Positions 1 through 9,336 of a stretch of DNA of 64,000 nt are shown in pieces; position 1 is the first letter of the stretch, and each line of letters opens with the position of its first letter. Source of the DNA: Natronorubrum aibiense (GTDB lineage: Archaea > Halobacteriota > Halobacteria > Halobacteriales > Natrialbaceae); the NCBI RefSeq assembly GCF_009392895.1, contig NZ_CP045488.1, positions 3,162,001-3,226,000 of the forward strand, written 5' to 3'. The position numbers and the translations under genes are program-made. The notes under the pieces are model-generated. The model worked only from the letters and a program-made list of their open reading frames with translations, had not been told where the DNA came from and ran no database searches.

Positions 1-101
1 TGGCCCGACCGTCCATCGAGGTCGCCGCCCGCCCGCGTCACCTTCGATTTCCTGCACGGGGCTTTCCCACGCCGGTCACGGAGTGGGTTCTAGAGCGACG
101 A

Positions 102-266
102 ATGTGCAAGTACTGTCTCGAGTGCAAGTGGCAGCTCACCGCTGCCGACGACTGCACCGAAGCCGAGGCGTCGAAGAAAGCGATCGAACACTTCGTCGAA
201 ACGGGCCATACGGTCGAATCGTTTCGGCTGCCACCGCCAGTTACGGTCTCCGACTCGGAAACCTGA
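102..266 (+). CDS. Small CxxC/HxxxxxH putative zinc-binding protein (54 aa)
   Basis: The reading frame starts at an ATG at 102 and encodes 54 residues. It opens MCKYCLECKW, so three cysteines (C2, C5, C8) lie at the very N-terminus, and a later EHFVETGH stretch supplies two histidines. This Cys/His layout fits a small zinc finger of the kind common in haloarchaea, but no function is known to me. The frame ends two bases before the stop of the convergent ribL gene, so the two are tail to tail. The start rests on the Cys-rich N-terminus beginning at the first ATG. It could be spurious because it is short, but the Cys/His pattern and tight packing argue for a real gene. Confidence 0.6.
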   Translation: MCKYCLECKWQLTAADDCTEAEASKKAIEHFVETGHTVESFRLPPPVTVSDSET

Positions 267-267
267 C

Positions 268-696
268 CTATCCGCGACGCTCGAGGATACGATCGATGAT
301 CAGTCGGGTCGAGAGGATCTCGTCGTCGGTCGGCTCCCGGCCGCTGGCCCGCTCGACGACACAGTCGATGCCGCGGCGATCGAGTTCGGCTTCGATCGCC
401 GTGGCGTCGTGGTGCTGGTCGTGTCCCAGCGCGATGACGTCGGGGTCGATCTCCTCGATCGGGATGAAAATATCCTCCTCGTGGCCGAGTATCGCCTCGT
501 CGACGGCCTCGAGCGCGCCGACGACGTCGCGTCGCTGCGTCGCTGGACAGATCGGCGCTTCCTTGTGGTCGACGTTCGCTTTGCGAGCGACGATCACGTA
601 CAGTTCGTCGCCCATCGCGGCCGCCTCCTCGAGGTAGTGGACGTGGCCGGGGTGGATGACGTCGAAGGTCCCCTGGGCGATGACGGTCTTCGTCAT
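268..696 (-). CDS. ribL: FAD synthase (archaeal RibL, cytidylyltransferase fold)
   Basis: This 142-residue protein transfers AMP from ATP (or CMP from CTP) to FMN to make FAD in the cytoplasm, as known for archaeal RibL. The N-terminal [17 protein letters not shown] block carries the HxGH nucleotidyltransferase signature (residues 15-18). The C-terminal ILSTRLI matches the second nucleotide-binding motif of the cytidylyltransferase superfamily, and the length is normal for the family. It is transcribed convergently with the small CxxC gene, and the JAMM protease gene lies upstream on the same strand after about 80 bases. Glycerol-3-phosphate cytidylyltransferase is the main alternative in this fold, but the compact archaeal form and the HPGH context favour RibL. 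Confidence 0.85.
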   Translation of the reverse strand: MTKTVIAQGTFDVIHPGHVHYLEEAAAMGDELYVIVARKANVDHKEAPICPATQRRDVVGALEAVDEAILGHEEDIFIPIEEIDPDVIALGHDQHHDATAIEAELDRRGIDCVVERASGREPTDDEILSTRLIIDRILERRG

Positions 697-774
697 GTCG
701 CCCTCCGGTCGCCGCGCGCATTGCTCGTCGTCCGTTCACGGTTCGGGCCGGTAGTCGTCTCGAGCATACTCATA

Positions 775-1272
775 CTATCGTCGGAGTTCGTCGTCGATAT
801 CCGCCTGCGTGAAATCGAAAAAGTCCTCAGTTTCGGGGAGGTCGACGTCGACCACGTTCAACTGGGTCGGCTTCCCCTGCGAGTCGAAGGCCTTCCAGTC
901 CGTTCGGCGGTAGGGGGCGCCGATGATGACGTGGACGCTGCCCCGGCCGAACGTCTCCAGATCCGCGCTACTCGGCTGAATCACACCGTTCGGGTGGGAG
1001 TGAATACTGCCGAGTGCCTTCACGTCGTTTGGAATCTGGCTCGTCCTGACCGTCGCGCTGACGCTGTTCGACTCGGTGCCGGGGACCACTACGATGTCCG
1101 TGATGACGAGTCCGTCCTGCTCGAGTCCGAGTCTGTCCGCCTCGGTGCCCCGGAGAAAACCCATGTACTCGTTCGGGTGGGTCGCCTCCGAGGACTCGAG
1201 GGCGAACTCGAGTGTCTCCTCAGCGATGCCGAGAATCTCACTCGAGCGAAACAGCGCGTCGAACAGCCCCAT
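775..1272 (-). CDS. JAMM/MPN+ metalloprotease, desampylase-like
   Basis: The 165-residue protein carries a complete JAMM zinc-protease signature: a glutamate in NEYMGFLRG (E35), then HSHPNGVIQPSSAD with zinc-binding H91, H93 and D104 and the catalytic-site serine region. Haloarchaeal JAMM proteins of this size remove small archaeal ubiquitin-like modifiers (SAMPs) from targets, so a role in desampylation or in processing sulfur-carrier proteins is likely. Which paralog this is cannot be decided from sequence alone. It has no signal peptide and should be cytoplasmic. The start at 1272 gives a family-typical N-terminus. About 200 bases of intergenic DNA separate it from the divergent malic enzyme gene. 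Confidence 0.8.
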   Translation of the reverse strand: MGLFDALFRSSEILGIAEETLEFALESSEATHPNEYMGFLRGTEADRLGLEQDGLVITDIVVVPGTESNSVSATVRTSQIPNDVKALGSIHSHPNGVIQPSSADLETFGRGSVHVIIGAPYRRTDWKAFDSQGKPTQLNVVDVDLPETEDFFDFTQADIDDELRR

Positions 1273-1470
1273 AGCACACCGTCGGGGCTTGCGGTTGCTA
1301 AACGTTCCGATAAGACGGGCTCGCGAAACGAACCGCGTCCGTGCTGCTCGGACGCCGACGTGAGACGATCATCATCGTCGATGGTATCTCTCAAGGATCA
1401 ACTAGGAATACATACACCTCCACCGCATATTAGCGCGTGTCTTTTTGAGGGGGGCTGGCTATCCGGACGT

Positions 1471-3723
1471 ATGTCACTAGACGAAGACTCACTCGCCTAC
1501 CACAGCGACGACCCGCCGGGCAAACTCGAGATCAGGACGACGAAGTCGACGAGCACGCAGCGGGATCTCTCGCTCGCCTACTCGCCCGGAGTCGCCGCAC
1601 CGTGTCGGGAAATCGCCGACAACAGGAACGACGCCTACCAGTACACGGCGAAAGCGAATCTCATCGGCGTCGTCTCGAACGGCTCCGCGGTGCTCGGACT
1701 CGGCGATATCGGTGCGCAGGCTTCGAAACCTGTCATGGAGGGGAAAGGCGTCCTGTTCAAGCGATTCGCGGATATCGACGTCTTCGACATCGAACTCGAC
1801 CTCGACGACCCCGACGCGTTCGTCGAGTCGGTCGCGGCGATGGAACCGACCTTCGGCGGGATCAATCTCGAGGACATCGCCGCACCGGACTGTTTCCGGA
1901 TCGAGGAGCGGCTTCGCGACCGCATGGACATTCCGGTCTTTCACGACGACCAACATGGAACCGCGATTATCACCGGTGCGGCGCTGTTAAACGCCGCCGA
2001 ACTCGCCGACAAGGACCTCGAGTCGATCTCGGTCACGTTCGCCGGCGCGGGTGCAGCAGCACTTGCGACGGCCCAGTTTTTCGTCTCGCTGGGCGTCAAG
2101 CGAGAGCACATCACGATGGTCGACATCGACGGCATCCTGACGACGGCGCGAGCCGAAGCCGGCGACCTCGATCCCTACAGCCGCGAGTTCGCCCGCGACG
2201 TGCCCGACGGCGAACTCGCCGATGCGATGGTGGACGCGGACGTCTTCGTCGGCCTCTCGGCCGGCGGCATCGTTTCGCCGGAGATGATCCGCTCGATGGC
2301 CGACGACCCGATCGTCTTCGCGATGGCCAACCCCGAGCCCGAGATCGACTACGAGACGGCGAAAACGGCCCGTGACGACGACGTCATCATGGCCACTGGC
2401 CGCTCTGACTACCCAAATCAGGTCAACAACGTCCTCGGATTCCCTTTCATCTTCCGTGGCGCACTCGACGTGCGTGCTGCCGAGATCAACGAGGAGATGA
2501 AAGTCGCGGCCGCGGAATCGATCGCCGACCTCGCGAAACAGGACGTGCCCGACGCCGTCCGCAAGGCCTACGGCGACCAGCCGCTGCAGTTCGGCCCTGA
2601 GTACATCATCCCGAAGCCGCTCGATCCGCGAGTGTTGTTCGAGGTCGCGCCCGCGGTCGCCCGCGCCGCGATCGACAGCGGGGCCGCCCGCACCGACATG
2701 GACATCGAGACCTACGTCGAGCGTCTCGAGGCCCGCCTCGGCAAATCCCGCGAGATGATGCGAACGGTGTTCAACAAGGCCAAAACCGAGCCGAAACGAC
2801 TCGCGCTGGCCGAAGGTGGCAACGAGAAGATCATCCGCGCGGCGGCCCAGATCGAAGAACGAGAGGTTGCCCAGCCAGTGCTGATCGGGGACGAAGCCGA
2901 GATCGCGACGACGATCACGGACCTCGGCCTCGAGTACGACCCCGAAGTGGTCGATCCAAGCGCCGACGTACACGATGGATACGTCGACTCCCTATACGAG
3001 CGCCGCCAGCGAAAGGGCGTGACCCGAACCGAAGCTCGCGAACTGATCCGGGACAGCAACTACTTCGCCTCGGTGATGGTCGATCAGGGCGATGCCGACG
3101 CGATGCTCACCGGGCTGACGAACCACTACCCATCGGCGCTGCGCCCGCCGCTGCAGGTTATCGGTACCGCGCCGGACACCGACTACGCCGCGGGCGTCTA
3201 CATGCTCACGTTCAAAAACCGCGTCGTCTTCCTCGCGGACGCGACGGTCAATCAGGACCCCGACGAGGACGTCCTGGCCGAAATCACACGTCATACGGCT
3301 GCCCTCGCCAGACAGTTCAACGTCGAGCCGCGGGCGGCACTGCTGTCGTACTCCGACTTCGGCAGCGTCGACAACGACGGTACCCGGAAACCTCGACGAG
3401 CGGCCGAACAGCTCCGAAACGACCCGAGCGTCGACTTCCCCGTCGACGGCGAGATGCAAGCGGACACCGCCGTCGTCGAGGAGTTGCTCGAGGGATCCTA
3501 CGAGTTCGCCGACTTAGACGAGCCGGCGAACGTGCTCGTCTTCCCGAACCTCGAGGCGGGCAACATCTGTTATAAACTCCTCCAGCGGCTGGGTGGGGCC
3601 GAAGCGATCGGGCCGATGCTGGTCGGCATGGACCGCCCGGTTCACGTCCTCCAGCGCGACGACGACGTCGCCGACATCGTCAATCTGGCGGCCGTCGCGA
3701 CCGTCGACGCACAGGAAGAGTAG
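1471..3723 (+). CDS. maeB: NADP-dependent malic enzyme with C-terminal phosphotransacetylase-like domain
   Basis: The 750-residue protein has the MaeB architecture. Residues about 1-410 form the malic enzyme part, with [30 protein letters not shown]-type substrate and metal motifs, FHDDQHGTA, and a Rossmann [10 protein letters not shown] segment. Residues about 430-750 are a phosphate acetyltransferase-like domain that in this family acts as an acetyl-CoA-sensing regulatory module. It decarboxylates malate to pyruvate and supplies NADPH. The open frame extends far upstream in the same phase, but that stretch runs antisense to RibL and the JAMM protease. The ATG at 1471 follows a promoter-like AT stretch at about 1425-1433 and gives the usual family N-terminus [11 protein letters not shown]. 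Confidence 0.92.
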   Translation: MSLDEDSLAYHSDDPPGKLEIRTTKSTSTQRDLSLAYSPGVAAPCREIADNRNDAYQYTAKANLIGVVSNGSAVLGLGDIGAQASKPVMEGKGVLFKRFADIDVFDIELDLDDPDAFVESVAAMEPTFGGINLEDIAAPDCFRIEERLRDRMDIPVFHDDQHGTAIITGAALLNAAELADKDLESISVTFAGAGAAALATAQFFVSLGVKREHITMVDIDGILTTARAEAGDLDPYSREFARDVPDGELADAMVDADVFVGLSAGGIVSPEMIRSMADDPIVFAMANPEPEIDYETAKTARDDDVIMATGRSDYPNQVNNVLGFPFIFRGALDVRAAEINEEMKVAAAESIADLAKQDVPDAVRKAYGDQPLQFGPEYIIPKPLDPRVLFEVAPAVARAAIDSGAARTDMDIETYVERLEARLGKSREMMRTVFNKAKTEPKRLALAEGGNEKIIRAAAQIEEREVAQPVLIGDEAEIATTITDLGLEYDPEVVDPSADVHDGYVDSLYERRQRKGVTRTEARELIRDSNYFASVMVDQGDADAMLTGLTNHYPSALRPPLQVIGTAPDTDYAAGVYMLTFKNRVVFLADATVNQDPDEDVLAEITRHTAALARQFNVEPRAALLSYSDFGSVDNDGTRKPRRAAEQLRNDPSVDFPVDGEMQADTAVVEELLEGSYEFADLDEPANVLVFPNLEAGNICYKLLQRLGGAEAIGPMLVGMDRPVHVLQRDDDVADIVNLAAVATVDAQEE

Positions 3724-3820
3724 TCTGTCTAGTCAGTCGATTCTCGCGCGCGATCGCGCGCCGCCGCGCTATTCGGTCTTGACAAGGGTTATACGCGACC
3801 GACGCAAATGACGATCCAAG

Positions 3821-5725
3821 ATGACACGTGAGTCCGCCGGGGAACCCGGCGCAGACGACGGGGATTCCGTCGTCTACGATCTCGCTTCCGAGTGTACTGC
3901 AGCGGACGTCGAATACGATCGGCCGTACCTCGCCGAAATCAACGGTATCGTCGACTACGGCGTTTTCGTCGATCTCTCCGACTCCATCTCCGGACTCGTC
4001 CACGAATCCGTCCTCGACGGCACCTACGCCGTCGGTGACGAACTCGTCGTCGAACTCGAGACGGTCCGAGAGAACGGCGACATGGCGTTCGAACCGGCCG
4101 ACGTCGACGATTATACCGTCGAGTCCGTCGACCACGACTACGCTCTGACCGGGACCGACCGTCTCGAGTCGAACATCGGCGAGCAGATCCACCTCGAGGG
4201 CGAAGTCGTGCAGGTCAAACAGACCGGCGGCCCGACGATCTTCCACGTCACCGACGAGGACGGCGTCGTCCCGTGTGCCGCGTTCGAGGAGGCTGGCGTC
4301 CGCGCCTATCCGCAGGTCGAAGTCGGCGACATCGTCCGCGTCACCGGCGCTCCGGAGTACCGCGAGGGCACCGTCCAGATCGAGGTCGACGGTCTCTCGA
4401 CACTCGAGGGTGAGGACGCCGAGGAAGCCCGCAAACGACTCGAGGACGCCCTCGAGTCCCGCGCACAACCCCACGACGTCGCGCCCCTGATCGACTGGCC
4501 CGCTTTCGAGAAACTCCGACCCAACCTGCAGGAGGTCGCGAAACTGCTCCGACGGACCGTCCTCGAGGGCCGCCCGATCCGCGTGCGCCACCACGCAGAC
4601 GGTGACGGCATGTGTGCCGCCGTTCCCGTTCAGATCGCCCTCGAACGATTCATCGCTGAGGTCCACGAGGACGAGGATGCCCCGCGACACCTCATCAAGC
4701 GCCTGCCCGCGAAAGCGCCCTTCTACGAGATGGAAGACGCCACGCGCGACCTGAACTTCGCTCTCGAGGATCAGGAGAAACACGGCCAGCAACTCCCGCT
4801 GTTGCTCATGCTCGACAACGGCTCGACGGCCGAGGACGTCCCGGCCTACGAGACGCTGGCCCACTACGATATCCCGATCGCAGTCGTCGACCACCACCAC
4901 CCCGACCCCGAGGCCGTCGAGGACTTGCTCGACGCCCACGTCAACCCGTACCTCCACGACGAGGACTACCGGATCACGACGGGGATGCTCTGTGTCGAAC
5001 TCGCGCGGATGATCTACCCCGAACTCACTGACGAACTCCGACACATCCCTGCCGTCGCCGGCCTCTCGGATCGCTCGAAAGCCGACGCGATGAGCGATTA
5101 CCTCGACCTCGCCGCCGAGGAGGGCTACGACGAGGACCGTCTGCAGGACGTCAGCGAGGCGCTGGACTACGCCGCATTCTGGCTGCGCTACAACTCTGGC
5201 GACCAGCTGATTCAGGACTTACTCCACGTCGACAACGGCGACGAGGATCGCCATCGAGAACTCGTGTCGTTCTTCGCCGATCGCGCCCGCGAGGAAGTCG
5301 ACGAGCAACTCGACGCCGCGATGCCCCATCTCGAGCACGAGGATCTGGACAACGGCGCGCACCTCTACCGGATCGACGTCGAGAACTACGCCCACCGGTT
5401 TACTTATCCCGCACCGGGCAAGACCACGGGCGAGATCCACGACCGCAAGATCGAAGAGACGGGCGACCCCGTCATCACGGTCGGCTACGGCCCTGACTTC
5501 GCCGTGTTGCGCAGTGACGGCGTCCGACTCGACATCCCGAACATGGTCACGGAACTCGAGGAGGAGATCCCCGGCGGCGGCGTCTCCGGCGGCGGCCACC
5601 TCGTCGTCGGCTCGATCAAGTTCGTCAAGGGCAAACGAGAAGAAGTGATCGACGCCTTAGTCGAGAAGATGGAAGAAGCCGAGATCGACGAAGCGCTCTC
5701 GAGTGCGGCCCTGATCGACGACTAA
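3821..5725 (+). CDS. DHH-family phosphoesterase (RecJ-like) with N-terminal S1 and OB-fold domains
   Basis: The 634-residue protein starts with an S1 RNA-binding domain (about 36-85, NGIVDYGVFVDL), followed by an OB-fold nucleic-acid-binding domain (about 124-195). A DHH phosphoesterase core comes next: HHADGDG at 257-263, MLDNGS around D332, DHHH at 357-360, and GLSDRSKAD. A DHHA1-type tail GGGVSGGGHL closes the protein. These are the metal-binding motifs of the RecJ/oligoribonuclease/GAN superfamily. The domain order points to a 5'-3' exonuclease or nanoRNase acting on RNA or DNA in the cytoplasm. It is one of several RecJ-like paralogs usual in haloarchaea. The exact substrate cannot be read from sequence. 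Confidence 0.85.
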   Translation: MTRESAGEPGADDGDSVVYDLASECTAADVEYDRPYLAEINGIVDYGVFVDLSDSISGLVHESVLDGTYAVGDELVVELETVRENGDMAFEPADVDDYTVESVDHDYALTGTDRLESNIGEQIHLEGEVVQVKQTGGPTIFHVTDEDGVVPCAAFEEAGVRAYPQVEVGDIVRVTGAPEYREGTVQIEVDGLSTLEGEDAEEARKRLEDALESRAQPHDVAPLIDWPAFEKLRPNLQEVAKLLRRTVLEGRPIRVRHHADGDGMCAAVPVQIALERFIAEVHEDEDAPRHLIKRLPAKAPFYEMEDATRDLNFALEDQEKHGQQLPLLLMLDNGSTAEDVPAYETLAHYDIPIAVVDHHHPDPEAVEDLLDAHVNPYLHDEDYRITTGMLCVELARMIYPELTDELRHIPAVAGLSDRSKADAMSDYLDLAAEEGYDEDRLQDVSEALDYAAFWLRYNSGDQLIQDLLHVDNGDEDRHRELVSFFADRAREEVDEQLDAAMPHLEHEDLDNGAHLYRIDVENYAHRFTYPAPGKTTGEIHDRKIEETGDPVITVGYGPDFAVLRSDGVRLDIPNMVTELEEEIPGGGVSGGGHLVVGSIKFVKGKREEVIDALVEKMEEAEIDEALSSAALIDD

Positions 5726-5998
5726 GACGGAACGCCGTAACGAGTTACCGGCGTGACCGCAGAACGCGGTCGCGCCGAAACTGACGTACAGCGGTCTGTA
5801 TACCGCTCGCAGTCAGTCGGGCATACTTTTGTTTCGCCGTGGTACGCCGACGGTAGTGACTGATATCGCGTCGAGAGCGACCCACAGTGACTCGAGTGGC
5901 CAGCCGCGAGCGCGTCCGCTGTTGATCGACGAGAAAAACGACCGTGAAGAGTGGGGTGGTGTTGGTTCGACGGTTCGATGAGGCGGGCGGCGCGGCGG

Positions 5999-6127
5999 TT
6001 AATCCGAGCCGTGTCGAGGGACGTAGCCGCACTCCTCGCACTCGAGGGCGTCGTGTCGGACCGCGAGCGTCCCGGCGCAGTCGGGACAGTACAGGTCGGC
6101 GTCGGTTGGGGATTGACTGATTGCCAT
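5999..6127 (-). CDS. Zinc-ribbon micro-protein (42 aa)
   Basis: This 42-residue protein has two cysteine pairs, CPDC at residues 14-17 and CEEC at 30-33, followed by GYVPR, which is a classic zinc ribbon similar to the N-terminal ribbons of transcription factors. The frame could begin further upstream at 6211. I chose the ATG at 6127 because a TATA-like TTATTA lies about 25 bases upstream on the minus strand, which fits a leaderless transcript. Small zinc-ribbon proteins are abundant in haloarchaea and some affect biofilm formation or stress responses, but no role can be assigned here. Confidence 0.65.
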   Translation of the reverse strand: MAISQSPTDADLYCPDCAGTLAVRHDALECEECGYVPRHGSD

Positions 6128-6238
6128 ATCGGGACCGCAGTGCTGATCAGTAATAAGCGCACCTATTACAGCGATTGTACTGTACGTTGATGATAAAACC
6201 CATATAAACACACGAGACAGTCCGTGGTAACGCCGGGT

Positions 6239-6562
6239 TCAGAACTGGTAGCGTCGCTCGTCGTCCATCGAGGGGTACTGGTCCGCGCCGGTCATCTCCT
6301 CGAAGGTCATCCCGGAGAGGTACTCGTCGTAGGTGACGTCGTAGGCCGACCGCAGCTGGAAGTCGAGCTTGCCGGTGTCGACGGTCGTCTGAAAGAGCAT
6401 GTGGATCGCTCGGCGAACGAGTTCGTCCGTATCCTCGGGCTCGAGGGCTGCCTCGAGCAAGGCGAGTTCGTTCCGCGCTTCTCGGTCGAGTGAGACGGTG
6501 AGGTCGTCGTCTAGCTGTCCGTAGGAATCCTGTACGTCGTTGGTGAGATCGTCGAGGCTCAT
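6239..6562 (-). CDS. Conserved haloarchaeal hypothetical protein (107 aa)
   Basis: The 107-residue acidic protein begins MSLDDLTNDVQDSYG and is predicted mostly helical, with a charged N-terminal half and a DYDEYLSGMTFEEM-like C-terminal half. It has no membrane segment and no recognisable catalytic motif. I do not recognise a characterised family. The composition and codon use match a real haloarchaeal gene, and it lies divergent to mutY with about 90 bases between the starts. It may be a small regulator or partner protein, but nothing in the sequence decides this. Confidence 0.65.
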   Translation of the reverse strand: MSLDDLTNDVQDSYGQLDDDLTVSLDREARNELALLEAALEPEDTDELVRRAIHMLFQTTVDTGKLDFQLRSAYDVTYDEYLSGMTFEEMTGADQYPSMDDERRYQF

Positions 6563-6655
6563 AGGAGTGGGGACTCGAGCCGGCGGGATAGGGCTTTCGT
6601 GCTCGAGCGATCGAGAACCGCCACCAGTAAGACGCGCCGGTCGCTAGGGCGACCG

Positions 6656-7597
6656 ATGAGCGAGAGCGACGGTGACGCCGACGGGGACAGGGCGTGGACG
6701 CTGCCCGACGATCTCGAGGCCATCCGCGAGGCGCTGATCGCGTGGTACGAGGCCGACCACCGCGACTATCCCTGGCGGCGGACCGACGACCCCTACGAGA
6801 TCCTCGTCAGCGAGGTGATGAGCCAGCAGACCCAACTCGATCGGGTCGTCGACGCCTGGGAGCAGTTCCTCGAGCGCTGGCCGACAACGGCCGACCTCGC
6901 GGCGGCCGACCGGGCGGACGTGGTGGGGTTTTGGACGAGTCACAGTCTGGGGTACAACAACCGGGCGAAGTACCTCCACGAGGCTGCACAGCAGGTGGAA
7001 GGGGAGTACAGTGGCGAGTTCCCCGAGACCCCGACAGCGCTCCAGGAGCTGATGGGCGTCGGTCCCTACACCGCAAACGCCGTCGCGAGTTTCGCGTTCA
7101 ACAACGGGGACGCGGTCGTCGATACGAACGTCAAGCGCGTCTGCTATCGGGCCTTCGACGTGCCCGACGACGACGCGGCCTTCGAGGACGCTGCGAACGA
7201 ACTCATGCCTGACGACCGATCACGAGTCTGGAACAACGCGATCATGGAACTGGGTGGCGTCGCCTGCACCCAGACGCCCCGCTGCGACGAGGTCGGCTGC
7301 CCGTGGCGCGAGTGGTGTGGAGCGTACGCGAGCGGCGACTTCACCGCGCCGGACGTCCCCACGCAGCCGAGCTTCGAGGGGAGTCGCCGCCAGTTCCGCG
7401 GGCGCGTCGTTGGCACCCTCCGGGAGTACGACGAACTCGAGTTGGACACGCTCGGCCACCGCATCCGCGTCGACTACGTCCCGGACGGCGAGTACGGTCG
7501 CGAGTGGCTCGAGGGGCTGCTCGCCGACCTCGAGGACGACGGGCTGGTGACCGTCGAAGACGGCGACGGCGAACGCGTGGCGCGGCTCAAGCGCTGA
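6656..7597 (+). CDS. mutY: A/G-specific adenine DNA glycosylase MutY (no NUDIX domain)
   Basis: The 313-residue protein is a helix-hairpin-helix base-excision glycosylase that removes adenine mispaired with 8-oxoguanine. Visible features are catalytic E53 in SEVMSQQTQ, the HhH hairpin LMGVGPYTANA (132-141), the catalytic aspartate in VVDTNVKR (D156), and four cysteines for an iron-sulfur cluster at 204, 210, 215 and 221. The spacing C-x5-C-x4-C-x5-C differs from the usual C-x6-C-x2-C-x5-C. The region after the cluster is only about 90 residues and shows no clear NUDIX-like 8-oxoG domain. An upstream in-frame ATG at 6599 exists, but MSESDGDAD at 6656 gives the acidic N-terminus expected. Confidence 0.88.
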   Translation: MSESDGDADGDRAWTLPDDLEAIREALIAWYEADHRDYPWRRTDDPYEILVSEVMSQQTQLDRVVDAWEQFLERWPTTADLAAADRADVVGFWTSHSLGYNNRAKYLHEAAQQVEGEYSGEFPETPTALQELMGVGPYTANAVASFAFNNGDAVVDTNVKRVCYRAFDVPDDDAAFEDAANELMPDDRSRVWNNAIMELGGVACTQTPRCDEVGCPWREWCGAYASGDFTAPDVPTQPSFEGSRRQFRGRVVGTLREYDELELDTLGHRIRVDYVPDGEYGREWLEGLLADLEDDGLVTVEDGDGERVARLKR

Positions 7598-7624
7598 TCG
7601 CCAGCTGTGGCTGCGTCGCGAGCG

Positions 7625-8671
7625 TTACACCACGAGAAAGACGAGGATCGAGACGACGATGAAGACGGCTTTGAGCCCCGTGTTGAGGACGATGACCTTG
7701 GTGCCGAACTCTGTGCCCCAGATGCCGTACTGAAACGGGATCGAGCGCTTGACCGTGCCGATCGTCAGCGAGAACAGGCTACCGACGAGCAGCGTGATCA
7801 CTGCCTGTGCGGGCGTGAGCACGTCGCCGATCATGGGCGCGACGGTCATCGCGCCCATCGTCGGATCGACGAGCGAGACGACGATCACTGGCACCGCGGC
7901 ACCCGGCAGGCCGACGAGTCCGGCAATCGGGTCGACGAGCGCCGCGGGCTCCTCGAGGCCGACGGTCGCGAGCGCGGCAACGAGTTGGTCGGTGTACTCG
8001 AGGGCGACGAAGACGAGCGAGTAGATGATCGCCAGCCGCGGGACGATCGATCGCAGCCGATCGGCCGTTTCCGCGCCGGCGTGGCGGAGTTTCTCGCGGT
8101 GTGTCTCCTCCTCGTCGTCGGGTGTTTCCGGCTCGATGGCGCTGTTGTCGTACTCGTAGCCGCGCAACAACACGGCACCGGCCAGCAGGCCGACGATCGA
8201 GATGGCAAGCGAGATACCGGCCCGTGCGCCGACGTACATGAGCCCGGCGTGAAGTCCAAGAATAGGGATGAGGACGGGGCCGTAGTAGGTGAAAATGTGC
8301 TGGACGAAGCCGAAGAACGTGTTGATGACGACGGCGATCAGGGTCGCGCGGTCGTCGAGCAGGCCCGAGTCGCGGAACTCGGCGAGCATCCCGTAGCCGG
8401 CGGTGACCGAGACCGTGTTCGTCAACACTGCCGCGCCGACTTCGTCGGGCAGGTTGGCTGGCTCCGTCAGGTAGCGACCGACGCGGGCGATGACGTCGAC
8501 GAGGCCGTAGGCGACGGCGAGATTCGCAAGTCCGACGCCGACCCCGATCAACAGCGTGATCGTCAGGACTCGAGGCAGCGCCTCGGTCAGCAGAACGGAG
8601 ATGAGCGACTGCACGATGACGCGTTCGAATCCCCGCACGAAAGGCCCGTCGGTCACGGCACACAGCGCCAC
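7625..8671 (-). CDS. Nucleoside recognition (Gate) domain membrane protein
   Basis: The 348-residue integral membrane protein has about eight hydrophobic segments arranged in two halves around a hydrophilic acidic loop (EPETPDDEEETHREK, about residues 185-200). The PDEVGAAVLTNTVSV and VDPTMGAMTVAPMIGD segments are typical of the nucleoside recognition/Gate family related to spore-maturation proteins SpmA/B and nucleoside transporters. It probably transports or gates a nucleoside or small ion across the cytoplasmic membrane, with the substrate unknown. It converges with mutY, and the stops are about 28 bases apart. The divergent FMN reductase gene starts 67 bases upstream, so the promoters are back to back. 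Confidence 0.78.
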   Translation of the reverse strand: MALCAVTDGPFVRGFERVIVQSLISVLLTEALPRVLTITLLIGVGVGLANLAVAYGLVDVIARVGRYLTEPANLPDEVGAAVLTNTVSVTAGYGMLAEFRDSGLLDDRATLIAVVINTFFGFVQHIFTYYGPVLIPILGLHAGLMYVGARAGISLAISIVGLLAGAVLLRGYEYDNSAIEPETPDDEEETHREKLRHAGAETADRLRSIVPRLAIIYSLVFVALEYTDQLVAALATVGLEEPAALVDPIAGLVGLPGAAVPVIVVSLVDPTMGAMTVAPMIGDVLTPAQAVITLLVGSLFSLTIGTVKRSIPFQYGIWGTEFGTKVIVLNTGLKAVFIVVSILVFLVV

Positions 8672-8708
8672 GCGCCCGCGGACGAGTGGCGTTCGACGGC
8701 TACCAGTC

Positions 8709-8715
8709 TATTTGA
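8709..8715 (+). promoter_or_regulatory. TATA-like element for the FMN reductase gene
   Basis: The A/T-rich stretch TATTTGA lies about 24-30 bases before the ATG at 8739. This is the spacing expected of an archaeal TATA box for a leaderless transcript, and it supports that start over upstream in-frame starts. Confidence 0.5.
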
Positions 8716-8738
8716 GGCTCGCAACCCACGGTAGCACT

Positions 8739-9326
8739 ATGGCTGACGTACACGTCGTCGCCGTCTGTGGCAGCCTCCGCGATGCAAGTACGACCCGTCT
8801 CGCCCTCGAGCGAGTCCTCGAGGCCGCCGAGCAAGTCGGAGCGAGCACCGAACTGATCGATCTCCGGGAGTTCGAGTTGCCGATATTCGACGCGGACCGC
8901 GATCGGGACGAAGCGGGCGATGCAGCAGAGTTGGCGGCTCGACTCCGGACGGCCGAGACGATTCTTCTCGGCTCGCCGATGTACCACGGCTCCTACTCCT
9001 CGCCGCTGAAAACGGCCATAGACTACTGTGGCTTCGACGAGTTCGAGGATACGACCGTCGGCTTACTCGCCGTCTCAGGCGGAGCGTTCCCGGTGACGGC
9101 GCTCGAGCACATGCGCTCGGTCTGTCGGGCGCTGAACGCGTGGGTCATTCCACACGAGGCCGCGATCGCGAACTCCCACGCGGCGTTCGAAGACGGCGCG
9201 TTCGTCGACCCGAAACTCGAGGAACGCGTGGTCACGCTCGGGAGACGGGCAGTACAGTATGCGACGATCGAACCGGACCCGGATTCGTTCGAGAGCGACC
9301 AGAACATCGGTGCCGAAGGGAAGTGA
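8739..9326 (+). CDS. NADPH-dependent FMN reductase (flavodoxin-like)
   Basis: The 195-residue protein has the flavodoxin-like NAD(P)H:FMN oxidoreductase fold. The phosphate-binding loop VCGSLRDASTTRLAL is near the N-terminus, GSPMYHGSYSSPLKTAIDY is the flavin-contacting SPxY region, and the second half carries GLLAVSGG. It would reduce FMN or quinone-like acceptors using NADPH in the cytoplasm. The open frame extends upstream to 8556 but overlaps the divergent membrane-protein gene. The ATG at 8739 has a TATA element at the right distance and begins exactly with the first beta strand. Convergent to the membrane protein gene at 9337. Confidence 0.85.
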   Translation: MADVHVVAVCGSLRDASTTRLALERVLEAAEQVGASTELIDLREFELPIFDADRDRDEAGDAAELAARLRTAETILLGSPMYHGSYSSPLKTAIDYCGFDEFEDTTVGLLAVSGGAFPVTALEHMRSVCRALNAWVIPHEAAIANSHAAFEDGAFVDPKLEERVVTLGRRAVQYATIEPDPDSFESDQNIGAEGK

Positions 9327-9336
9327 CCGCGACCGC

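Noticed and set aside
409-1470. Upstream in-frame extension of the malic enzyme gene (354 codons)
   Set aside because: It runs antisense to RibL and the JAMM protease, shows no domain, and is an artefact of GC-rich DNA lacking stops. The ATG at 1471 gives the normal malic enzyme N-terminus.
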